Assembly (NCBI GenBank): GCA_021199135.1
Contig: JAJQIQ010000124.1
Coordinates: 1 to 6,904, forward strand
Direction: 5' to 3'
Length of the DNA: 6,904 nucleotides
DNA from: Clostridiales bacterium
Lineage (GTDB): Bacteria > Bacillota > Clostridia > Lachnospirales > Lachnospiraceae
Position numbers and translations under genes: made by a program. The notes below the pieces were generated by a model that was given only the letters and a program-made list of their open reading frames with translations, did not search any database and was not told where the DNA came from. Below, piece by piece: positions 1-5,469 of this stretch; the first letter of the stretch is position 1; each line of letters starts with the position of its first letter.

Positions 1-229
1 ACTTCGTCGCTTCGCCGTAGCTTGAGACCGACATGAAGTCCATCGTCATCGGGAGGCGAATCCTCTTCGCGAGCTCCGTCGCGAAGAACACCGCGCCCTT
101 TAGGATGCAGACGAGGTATACCGACTCGCCCGAAAAGCGCTGCGTGATCTCCTCCCCGAGCTGCGCGATCCTCCCTGCCACCTCATCCTCGGTCAGATAG
201 ACCGTAATCTCATGCTCCCGAAGCTCCAT
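1..229 (-). CDS. hpt: Hypoxanthine phosphoribosyltransferase, N-terminal part (runs off left edge)
   Basis: This is a cytosolic purine-salvage enzyme that joins hypoxanthine or guanine to PRPP to give IMP or GMP. Only 76 codons are in the window, starting at the ATG at 229-227. The family marks are CILKGAVFF (residues 41-49) and DFMSVSSYG (residues 64-72), which are typical of the first half of bacterial HPRTs. The PRPP-binding loop would lie beyond the left edge. A good Shine-Dalgarno, GGAGG at 242-238, sits 8 bases before the ATG and fixes the start. The gene overlaps the 3' end of tilS by 20 bases in a different frame, which suggests translational coupling. The tilS-hpt order is conserved across Firmicutes, where ftsH usually comes next; that gene would be off the window. 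Identity is firm; only the C-terminal part is unseen. Confidence 0.95.
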   Translation of the reverse strand, partial: MELREHEITVYLTEDEVAGRIAQLGEEITQRFSGESVYLVCILKGAVFFATELAKRIRLPMTMDFMSVSSYGEATK

Positions 230-1712
230 CGTCCGTCCCTCCGTCGCCCGTGATTTCGTAACTTATCTCAAGCACATCCTTTGCGTCCGCGCAGACCCGT
301 CCGGCATGGCCCATCCGCCCGCCGATCCGCCACAGCGCAAGGCTGCCCTGCGCCACGACAAGCTGGCGGTCCCGCTCCCCCGCAGGCACCTTCGCGTCCT
401 TCATCTCATCCGTGGCCGTCTTTTTGTGTTCGGCCTCATCGAGGATGAAATAGTCGTCCTTTTTTGCGCCCCGGACGCAAAACCCTTTTTTCATAATATC
501 ATAATCGAACCATTTCGTATACATTTTTGAAGAAATTTCTGCAATATTTCCGCTGAAAGGGAACACGCGGAGCACTATTTTGGCCCCGTCATTCCCGACC
601 GGGAACGAAAACGGCTGTCCCGTCTCCCTGCAGTGCGAGAGCGTCTCCGCGCTCACACAGGCCTCTGCAGGCAGTTCCTTCGGTTTGTCATCGCAAACTT
701 TTGTTAGACGTATATTACCGTACTCGCGCACCGCGCGCACGCCCCGGGGCAAGTCGATATGGCGGCCTGTCTGCCCGCCCATGAGGGAGAGCACCTCCTC
801 GACGTGGGAGGAGCTGATGTCCTTTTTCCCGCCTGAGATCTCGCCGAGCGCACGGTGAACCACGCGTCCCCGCATGAACTCATGGCATGCCAAAATCGCA
901 TCGATGTCTATGAGGATGTCGCCACCCTTGCCGCGCCTTACGGCGCGGCTAATGGCCGCCTCCGTCTCGGTGTCCAAGTAATCGCGGGCCTGCGCAAGCT
1001 CCTCCGCCGCCCTGTCGATGTGCTCTGCGGCCTGGGCGTTTATCTCCGAGAGCGCGGGGAGCACGTCGTGGCGTATCCTGTTGCGGCTGTAGGCTGTGTC
1101 GGCGTTCGTCGCGTCCTGCCGAAAGTCCTGCCCGCGCTCCCCCAGGAAAGCCTCGATCTCCTTCCGGGGCACGCAAAGGAGCGGGCGGATTAGCGTAAGC
1201 CCCGCCGCATCAGCACCACCTCCGGCGGCGCTAAGCGGCCTCATCCCGCAAAGCCCGTCAATCCCGCTCCCCCGCACGAGGTTGAAGAGCACGGTCTCCG
1301 CGTTGTCGTCCATGTGGTGCGCGAGCGCGACACGTACCTGCGATCCCGTCGCCTCCCCGAGGATCTTCGCAATCTCCGAGAATGCGCCGTAGCGCAGGAT
1401 GCGCGCCGCCTCCTCAGTCCCGATGCCGTGCTTTTTTGCATACTCGGGCACGCGCACCTCCACAGCCGTGCACGGGACACTCAGGCCCTCGCAGAAATCC
1501 AGCACGAACCTCTCGTCCTCCAGGCTCTCCTCCCCGCGTATGCCGTGTTCGACGTGCACCGCTGAGAGCGAGAAGTCCATCTCCTCCGCAAGCTCGGAGA
1601 GGATTAGGCACATCGCCACGGAGTCAGCGCCCCCCGACACCGCCGCGATCACCTCGTCGCCCGGGCATATCAGCCCGTGCCGCACGATATATTCCTTGAC
1701 TTTCTCAATCAT
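210..1712 (-). CDS. tilS: tRNA(Ile)-lysidine synthetase
   Basis: TilS uses ATP to attach lysine to C34 of the CAU-anticodon tRNA-Ile, changing both its codon reading (AUA) and its charging; it is cytosolic and normally essential. Counting from the chosen Met, the PP-loop ATPase motif SGGADS is at residues 26-31, HVEHGIRG at 53-60, AHHMDDNAET at 131-140, IRPLL at 175-179 and RNRIRH at 210-215. A TilS C-terminal domain follows, with KWFDYD and ERDR...LWRIGGR motifs in the last ~100 residues. An in-frame ATG lies two codons upstream at 1718, but an AGGA at 1723-1720 sits 7 bases from the 1712 ATG and only 1-2 bases from the 1718 one, so 1712 is preferred. The protein has about 500 residues, somewhat longer than many TilS proteins; a Gly/Ala-rich loop before IRPLL and a Gly/Asp-rich C-terminal end contribute to this. 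A hairpin separates it from divIC, and hpt overlaps its end. Confidence 0.96.
   Translation of the reverse strand: MIEKVKEYIVRHGLICPGDEVIAAVSGGADSVAMCLILSELAEEMDFSLSAVHVEHGIRGEESLEDERFVLDFCEGLSVPCTAVEVRVPEYAKKHGIGTEEAARILRYGAFSEIAKILGEATGSQVRVALAHHMDDNAETVLFNLVRGSGIDGLCGMRPLSAAGGGADAAGLTLIRPLLCVPRKEIEAFLGERGQDFRQDATNADTAYSRNRIRHDVLPALSEINAQAAEHIDRAAEELAQARDYLDTETEAAISRAVRRGKGGDILIDIDAILACHEFMRGRVVHRALGEISGGKKDISSSHVEEVLSLMGGQTGRHIDLPRGVRAVREYGNIRLTKVCDDKPKELPAEACVSAETLSHCRETGQPFSFPVGNDGAKIVLRVFPFSGNIAEISSKMYTKWFDYDIMKKGFCVRGAKKDDYFILDEAEHKKTATDEMKDAKVPAGERDRQLVVAQGSLALWRIGGRMGHAGRVCADAKDVLEISYEITGDGGTDDGASGA
238..242 (-). promoter_or_regulatory. Ribosome binding site of hpt
   Basis: GGAGG on the minus strand lies 8 bases upstream of the hpt ATG and inside the last codons of tilS. 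It decides the hpt start and explains how the overlapping gene can be translated. Confidence 0.8.
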
Positions 1713-1730
1713 GTCCATATCCTGTATATG

Positions 1731-1759
1731 AAAAGGGAACCCGATATCTTCGGGTTCCC
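1731..1759 (-). terminator. Hairpin plus T-run between divIC and tilS (terminator or attenuator)
   Basis: Bases 1735-1744 pair perfectly with 1750-1759 (10 bp, arm GGGAACCCGA, 5-base loop). Reading the minus strand, the stem is followed at once by TTTT at 1734-1731. It starts 9 bases after the divIC stop codon and ends about 18 bases before the tilS start. The shape fits an intrinsic terminator, but the T-run is short. No promoter was seen between it and tilS, so partial read-through (attenuation), or a processing site, is likely. Confidence 0.7.
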
Positions 1760-1768
1760 CTCGGTCTT

Positions 1769-2071
1769 TTAGTCTCCTGTTTCCTTGAAAATGATTTCGT
1801 TGTCATACGCAAGCCCGAGCTTGCTCTTCGCCGTGTCCTCGATATAGTCGGACGACTGCATATACTCCTCGAGGTCGTCGAGCTCACCGCTGCGCTGCGT
1901 CTCATCCTCATACTCCTCGATGAGCTCCTGCTGCTTCTCCGCATACGCATCGTCCTTCTGCCTCATCCTATATATCTGTACGGCCATGACCACCATCAGC
2001 GCCACCATGATCAGCGCAACGCTCACGGTCCCTGCCGCGCGCCGTCTCCGTCTGCCAACGCCCATTTCCAT
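1769..2071 (-). CDS. divIC: Septum formation initiator family protein (DivIC/FtsB-like)
   Basis: This is a small bitopic membrane protein of the cell-division complex; in the family it pairs with FtsL and links early and late division proteins at the septum. The 100 residues show a short basic N-terminus (five consecutive Arg, residues 7-11), one hydrophobic span (about 13-34), an outside acidic helical stretch with coiled-coil character (about 36-70), and the C-terminal DivIC signature YIEDTAKSKLGL (76-87) followed by a YDNEIIF segment. The basic N-terminus predicts N-in topology. Two ATGs compete: 2071, with AAGGG only 4 bases away, and 2065, with 10 bases of spacing; the longer form is listed. 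It lies 14 bases after rqcP, in the position divIC has in Bacillus and Clostridia. Sequence in this family is poorly conserved, so the call rests on architecture, the C-terminal motif and gene order. Confidence 0.88.
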   Translation of the reverse strand: MEMGVGRRRRRAAGTVSVALIMVALMVVMAVQIYRMRQKDDAYAEKQQELIEEYEDETQRSGELDDLEEYMQSSDYIEDTAKSKLGLAYDNEIIFKETGD

Positions 2072-2085
2072 ACTTCCCTTCTGCC

Positions 2086-2325
2086 TTAAAGGTACTCAAA
2101 AAGGTCCTTGGCCTCCTCCTTCTTGGTGGTGTCCTGGATGTCCAGCACGCGCACCCTCACGGATTTCTGCCCGAACAGGATCTCTATCTCATCGCCGACC
2201 TTGACACTGGCAGACGCCTTCGCGGGCTTGCCGTTTAGGATGACCCGCCCTGCGTCGCATGCCTCGTTCGCGACCGTCCTGCGCTTGATGAGGCGCGAGA
2301 CCTTTAAGAATTTGTCAAGGCGCAT
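2086..2325 (-). CDS. rqcP: S4-domain ribosome-associated quality control protein RqcP (YabO/Hsp15-like)
   Basis: RqcP binds the stalled large ribosomal subunit with P-site peptidyl-tRNA and works with RqcH in adding C-terminal alanine tails to blocked nascent chains. The 79-residue protein is essentially one S4 RNA-binding domain: MRLDKFLKVSRLIKRRT at the N-terminus, then NEACDAGRVILNGKPAK and KVGDEIEI, which is the usual S4 fold signature. Arg2 and Arg16, reported as functionally important in the Bacillus protein, are both present. The start codon is 3 bases after the HU stop. No close Shine-Dalgarno is seen (the nearest, AAGGAC at 2346-2341, is 15 bases away), so translation probably depends on ribosomes ending at HU. 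The alternative reading, a heat-shock Hsp15-like protein, is the same family; the HU-rqcP-divIC order favours RqcP. Confidence 0.92.
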   Translation of the reverse strand: MRLDKFLKVSRLIKRRTVANEACDAGRVILNGKPAKASASVKVGDEIEILFGQKSVRVRVLDIQDTTKKEEAKDLFEYL

Positions 2326-2328
2326 GGA

Positions 2329-2601
2329 CTAGTTGATAGCGTCCTTGAGTGCCTTGCCAGCCTTGAACTTCGGAGCCTTAGATGCCGGAATCTTGATCTC
2401 TTTCTTCGTCTGCGGGTTCCTGCCGACGCGTGCTGCGCGCTCTGAAACCTCAAACGTGCCGAAGCCTACGAGCTGGATCTTCTCGCCCTTCTTCAGCTCC
2501 TCGGTGACGACCTCGGTGAATGCCTTTACCGCTGCCTCAGCGTCCTTCTTGGAAATTGCTGCCTTCTCAGCTATTGCAGTTACGAGTTCTGTCTTGTTCA
2601 T
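2329..2601 (-). CDS. hup: HU family DNA-binding protein
   Basis: HU is a small nucleoid protein that binds and bends DNA as a dimer with little sequence preference. The 90 residues are the full family length. Visible are the N-terminal helical half beginning MNKTELV, the core LVGFGTFEV (44-52), the DNA-arm signature GRNPQT (60-65) with the intercalating Pro63, and the basic end [13 protein letters not shown] (75-87). The strong AGGAGGG Shine-Dalgarno at 2615-2609, 7 bases before the ATG, and a near-consensus promoter upstream fit a very highly expressed gene. It is the first gene of a unit with rqcP (3-base gap) and divIC. Nothing is missing or unusual in the protein. Confidence 0.98.
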   Translation of the reverse strand: MNKTELVTAIAEKAAISKKDAEAAVKAFTEVVTEELKKGEKIQLVGFGTFEVSERAARVGRNPQTKKEIKIPASKAPKFKAGKALKDAIN

Positions 2602-2608
2602 TTCAAAT

Positions 2609-2615
2609 CCCTCCT
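2609..2615 (-). promoter_or_regulatory. Strong ribosome binding site of hup
   Basis: AGGAGGG on the minus strand, 7 bases before the hup ATG, is an almost full anti-Shine-Dalgarno match and the strongest in the window. Confidence 0.88.
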
Positions 2616-2633
2616 ATTGGGTGTTATGAATTT

Positions 2634-2660
2634 ATCACTCGGGGCAATCCCCCGAATAAT
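2634..2660 (-). promoter_or_regulatory. 5' leader hairpin of the hup transcript
   Basis: Reading the minus strand, ATTATTCGGGG (2660-2650) pairs with CCCCGAGTGAT (2644-2634) around the loop GATTG: 11 base pairs, two of them G-U. The predicted start of transcription from the promoter at 2672-2700 is about 5 bases before the stem, so the hairpin would sit at the very 5' end of the mRNA. It ends about 18 bases before the Shine-Dalgarno and does not hide it. A role in mRNA stability or in control of HU level is possible. It lacks a T-run, so it is not a simple terminator. Confidence 0.55.
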
Positions 2661-2671
2661 GTACAAAACTA

Positions 2672-2700
2672 TTTATACTTGTTTTTTCGGCATTTGTCAA
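2672..2700 (-). promoter_or_regulatory. Sigma-A type promoter of hup-rqcP-divIC
   Basis: On the minus strand there is a perfect -35 TTGACA (2700-2695), a 17-base spacer, and a -10 TATAAA (2677-2672) matching five of six consensus positions. It lies in the AT-rich gap and faces hup, leaving a leader of about 65 bases. This is the best promoter in the window. Confidence 0.85.
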
Positions 2701-2702
2701 GG

Positions 2703-2718
2703 AAAAAAGCCATTTTTT
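2703..2718 (-). promoter_or_regulatory. Possible UP element (A-tract and T-tract upstream of the hup -35)
   Basis: Reading the minus strand, six A (2718-2713), TGGC, then six T (2708-2703) lie 2 bases upstream of the -35 box. The position and composition resemble the AT-rich UP elements bound by the RNA polymerase alpha subunit. The tracts could also pair as a weak all-A/T stem, which is unlikely to act as a terminator. Confidence 0.35.
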
Positions 2719-2790
2719 GCTACAACTTTATAGGTAAAATCTGACAAAATTTGTGTGCCAAAACCGTCATTTTCCACAGAAATCCGCGCA

Positions 2791-2812
2791 AAATAGTCCT
2801 AAAGGCCTATTT
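2791..2812 (-). terminator. Possible weak terminator after the lipoprotein gene
   Basis: Two bases after the lipoprotein stop codon, AAATAG (2812-2807) pairs with CTATTT (2796-2791); inside it, CC pairs with GG around TTTA after one mismatch. Downstream there is only one more T before a GC-rich stretch. The stem is short and AT-rich, so this is a weak candidate, but it is the only hairpin in the place where the proS-cca-lipoprotein unit should end. Confidence 0.3.
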
Positions 2813-2814
2813 AG

Positions 2815-4092
2815 TCAGTAGAGCGCGCTGGTCAGTATGTCCTCGATCAGGTCGAGCTCCTCGTCCTCCGTCAGGTCATCCTCATCTTCGCTCTCGTCCT
2901 CACTCTCATCCTCGCCCGAGCCCGAATCCTCATCGTCATTCTCATCGCCCGTATCCTCTGCGTCCTCGTCGTCCGAATCGGAATCATCGCCCGAGTCCTC
3001 ATCGTCCGTGATCTCGATCGTGGCCTCGTCCTCGTCGCCATCCTCGTCGTTCAGCTGGATTATGACGGTCGCGGACTCGGAATTCACATAGAGATTGCGG
3101 AGCCAGGCGTCGTAGCCGTTCGCGTAGACCGCGAGCGTGTGGGTGCCATAGGAGACCTCGATGGGGCTGCTGTAGTCCACCTCCGTGTCGTCGAGCATCA
3201 GCACCGCGTCCGCCACGTCTATGATGAACTGGATGGTCGACATCTTCGGGCCGTCGCCCTTTATCTCGTCGAGGTCGACTTCCGTGGTCTGTCCGCGCAC
3301 GATCTCAACCTCGGCGCTGCCTCCCCAGCCGTTGTTCGCGACGGTCAGGGTGTAGGTGCCCTCCTCCACCGAAAGCTCCATGTCCTCCGTGATCTCCGTG
3401 AAGAACTTGTCGCCGAGCTGCATGAAGCTTCCCTCAAAGAGGGACGTGTTCGAAAGCGCCAGCGTCCCCTGCCCCGTCGTTATGACGACCGAGAGGATTT
3501 CCTTGCCCAGCCCCGCCACGGAGAGCGTGTCCCCCTTTGAGATGTCCGAAATCCCCACCCTCTCGCCGTCTGAGAAGACGTAAGTCTCATCGTCGTCGTA
3601 GGTGTAGCGGGAATTTGCGATCTTGAAGAGCTTCTTGTCCTCGTTGATCGTGAATTTGCTCACGTTGCCGTACGTCCACGCCTGGTCGCTCACCTGGGCC
3701 TCGCGCAGGATGCCGTCGGCGTTCACCGTGCCTATCGTGACAAGCGTCCCCTCCGTAAAGGACGAGACCGTCGTGCTGCCGCCGTACTTGTCGTAAAAGC
3801 GTGTGCCAATGCCGTAATAGTAGCGGTACTCCATGCCGTTTGAGTAGCGGTAGAGCCGCAGGCTCTCACCCAGCTGGTCGCACTCGACGACGAGGTAGAG
3901 CTCCGCGCCATCATCCGTATCAGCCTCGGCCTCCGTCTCATCCGCCGCGTCCTGCTCCTTTACGAGCGAACTGTGGAATAACTTGCCCGATGAACTGTCC
4001 GCAGCGGACGAGCCGCACCCCGCCGTCATGCCTGCGATGAGCGCAGTCGCGAGTACATATGAAATTATCTGTGATATATGTCTCTTTTTCAT
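2815..4092 (-). CDS. Predicted lipoprotein with PEGA-like domains and a highly acidic C-terminal tail
   Basis: Function is unknown. The N-terminus MKKRH, a hydrophobic stretch (about 6-22) and the lipobox-like MTAGC with Cys26 predict an exported lipoprotein held on the outer face of the cell membrane. A Ser/Asp/Glu-rich linker (27-63) is followed by a tyrosine-rich, probably beta-rich region without a recognised family (about 64-235). Two PEGA-like repeats come next, about 240-277 (GTYTLTV...) and 286-347 (VLMLDDTEV...YGTHTLAVYANGY). The tail from 349 is made mostly of Asp, Glu and Ser, with no Lys, Arg or His after Arg332, and ends in a short hydrophobic-acidic segment. PEGA domains are found in surface proteins and are thought to aid binding at the envelope. 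The gene starts 11 bases after cca with only a weak AAGAGA-like ribosome site that overlaps the cca stop codon, so it is probably co-transcribed and translationally linked. A cation-binding or wall-associated role is a guess. Confidence 0.88.
   Translation of the reverse strand: MKKRHISQIISYVLATALIAGMTAGCGSSAADSSSGKLFHSSLVKEQDAADETEAEADTDDGAELYLVVECDQLGESLRLYRYSNGMEYRYYYGIGTRFYDKYGGSTTVSSFTEGTLVTIGTVNADGILREAQVSDQAWTYGNVSKFTINEDKKLFKIANSRYTYDDDETYVFSDGERVGISDISKGDTLSVAGLGKEILSVVITTGQGTLALSNTSLFEGSFMQLGDKFFTEITEDMELSVEEGTYTLTVANNGWGGSAEVEIVRGQTTEVDLDEIKGDGPKMSTIQFIIDVADAVLMLDDTEVDYSSPIEVSYGTHTLAVYANGYDAWLRNLYVNSESATVIIQLNDEDGDEDEATIEITDDEDSGDDSDSDDEDAEDTGDENDDEDSGSGEDESEDESEDEDDLTEDEELDLIEDILTSALY
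2839..3048 (-). other. Low-complexity Asp/Glu/Ser tail of the lipoprotein
   Basis: Of residues 349-418, 45 out of 70 are Asp or Glu, and most others are Ser, Gly or Thr. Near-repeats such as EDES-EDES-EDED are written with different codons (GAT/GAC, GAG/GAA, AGT/AGC), so the tail is not a fresh copy-slippage product; the acidic character looks maintained by selection. Confidence 0.8.
3052..3366 (-). other. Two tandem PEGA-like repeats in the lipoprotein
   Basis: Residues 243-347 hold two copies of a pattern ending in G-T-[YH]-T-L-x-V followed by a glycine turn and a hydrophobic strand. The second copy has the fuller PEGA look (VLMLDDTEV, then the G-T-H-T-L-A-V-Y-A-N-G-Y core). The first is more diverged and is less certain. 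Confidence 0.55.
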
Positions 4093-4103
4093 CTTAAATT
4101 CTC

Positions 4104-5450
4104 TTATTCTGTGCCTGTTTTCTGCATTTCCGCCTTTGCGAGCTCCAGGAGCTGTTCCCTGGTGTTTAAGTCAGGCTCGTCTAACACCTGCTCGAACAGC
4201 CTGTCTATGATCGCCCCCAGCCCCGGGCCCGGGCTTGCCCCGAGCGCGATTATGTCGTGGCCGTTTATCGCGAGTTCGCTCTTTTTCATGCACTGGTTCT
4301 CCGCCTTCAGCTTTTCGAAGACCTCCTCGACCTTATCGATGCGCTCAAGCTTCTCCGCACGCCCCTCGACGCTCTGCGCCATCACGTCCGCCCTCTGCAG
4401 CTCGAGCAGGTCGGGCAGCCTCTCCGCCCCAACGCGGCTTGCCATCCGCCTCACGCTCTTGTCCGTCGGCTCCGGGCGGGTGTCGTGCCAGCGCACGAGA
4501 GCGCAGACCTGCTCCGTCGTGTCATTGTCAAATTTCAGGCGGCGCATGATACCATGCGCCATCTGTGCGCTGAGTTCGGGGTGGCCGTGGAAATGATCCT
4601 GCCCGTCCTCGCCGACCGTGACGCAGTCGGGCTTTCCGATATCGTGGAGCAGGACTGCAAGCCGCATCACTTTATCCGGCCTCACCGCCGAGAGCGCATG
4701 GAGCACGTGCTCCCCGACAGAATAGCAGTGATGGCGGTTGTTCTGCGGCGTGTCCATCATCCGGTCGAACTCAGGGAGGAATACCGCCGTAAGCCCGAGC
4801 TCCCAGGCCGTGCGCATCTCCTCCGGGTTGTCCGAGACGAGGAGCTTTACAAGCTCCGCCTGTATCCGCTCCGCGCTGACCTTTTCCAGATTCCCAGAAA
4901 GCTCCCTTATCGCATCCCTGGTCGCGCCATCTATCGAAAAGCCGAGCTGAGCCGCAAAGCGCACCGCGCGGAGCATCCTGAGCGCGTCCTCGCCGAAGCG
5001 GTCATGTGGGTTGCCGACGCATCTTATGATTTTTCTCTGCAAGTCGTCCGCTCCGCCGAATATGTCCACGAGCCCCTCCGAGGGGCTGTAAGCCATCGCG
5101 TTTATCGTAAAGTCCCTGCGGCGCAGGTCCTCGGTGAGGCTCCTCGTAAACGTGACGCTCGACGGGTGCCGCCCGTCCTCATACGGCCCGTCTATGCGGT
5201 AGGTCGTCACCTCGTAGGCGTTTTGTCCAACGAGCACCGTCACAGTCCCGTGCTCGACGCCAGTGTCCACGGTGCGCGGAAAAATCGAGTGCATGTCGTC
5301 CGGGAACGCGCTCGTCGTTATGTCCCAGTCGGAGGGCGCGCGCCCCAGCAGCGCGTCGCGGACGCAACCACCCACCGCATAGGCCTCAAACCCGGCATCC
5401 TGCAGCGCGTCAATTATCTGGATCACATCCCTCGGCAATTCCATTCTCAT
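4104..5450 (-). CDS. cca: CCA-adding tRNA nucleotidyltransferase (class II, with HD domain)
   Basis: The enzyme adds or repairs the 3' CCA end of tRNAs from CTP and ATP without a nucleic acid template. Visible in order: the nucleotidyltransferase motif GGCVRDALLG...DWDI (27-44) with catalytic Asp41 and Asp43, RRDFTINAMA (111-120), and EDALRMLRAVRFA (154-166) holding the E-D-x-x-R template residues that read the incoming base. AERIQAEL (193-200) follows, then an HD-type metal phosphohydrolase region with HH...H and LLHDIGKP (His269-Asp270). This is the usual arrangement of Clostridia CCA enzymes, at 448 residues. The ATG at 5450 has AAGGA at 5468-5464 with a long 13-base spacer; a second Met lies at 5444. 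It starts 19 bases after proS and ends 11 bases before the lipoprotein gene. A-adding-only relatives exist, so full CCA activity is inferred. Confidence 0.95.
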   Translation of the reverse strand: MRMELPRDVIQIIDALQDAGFEAYAVGGCVRDALLGRAPSDWDITTSAFPDDMHSIFPRTVDTGVEHGTVTVLVGQNAYEVTTYRIDGPYEDGRHPSSVTFTRSLTEDLRRRDFTINAMAYSPSEGLVDIFGGADDLQRKIIRCVGNPHDRFGEDALRMLRAVRFAAQLGFSIDGATRDAIRELSGNLEKVSAERIQAELVKLLVSDNPEEMRTAWELGLTAVFLPEFDRMMDTPQNNRHHCYSVGEHVLHALSAVRPDKVMRLAVLLHDIGKPDCVTVGEDGQDHFHGHPELSAQMAHGIMRRLKFDNDTTEQVCALVRWHDTRPEPTDKSVRRMASRVGAERLPDLLELQRADVMAQSVEGRAEKLERIDKVEEVFEKLKAENQCMKKSELAINGHDIIALGASPGPGLGAIIDRLFEQVLDEPDLNTREQLLELAKAEMQKTGTE

Positions 5451-5469
5451 AAAAATATGTCTTTCCTTA

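Noticed and set aside
1723..1751. TATACA just before tilS as a possible -10 of a tilS promoter
   Set aside because: The -35 position falls in the hairpin and reads GAAGAT, far from consensus.
2727..2732. Second TATAAA on the minus strand upstream of the hup promoter
   Set aside because: No acceptable -35 box lies 16-18 bases upstream; the TTGTCA at 2747-2742 is only 9 bases away.
2741..2760. TGGCAC on the minus strand as a possible sigma-54 -24 element
   Set aside because: No TTGC-type -12 element follows at the needed distance, and no sigma-54 activator site or related gene is present.
2770..2778. TTTTCCACA, one base from the DnaA box TTATCCACA
   Set aside because: A single 9-base site with one mismatch is expected by chance about once in a window of this size; there is no cluster of boxes and no dnaA or dnaN nearby.
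2837..3091. Ser-rich open frame on the plus strand opposite the acidic tail
   Set aside because: It is the antisense image of Asp/Glu codons (GAY/GAR read back as Ser/Val/Leu-type codons) and has no domain or ribosome site of note.
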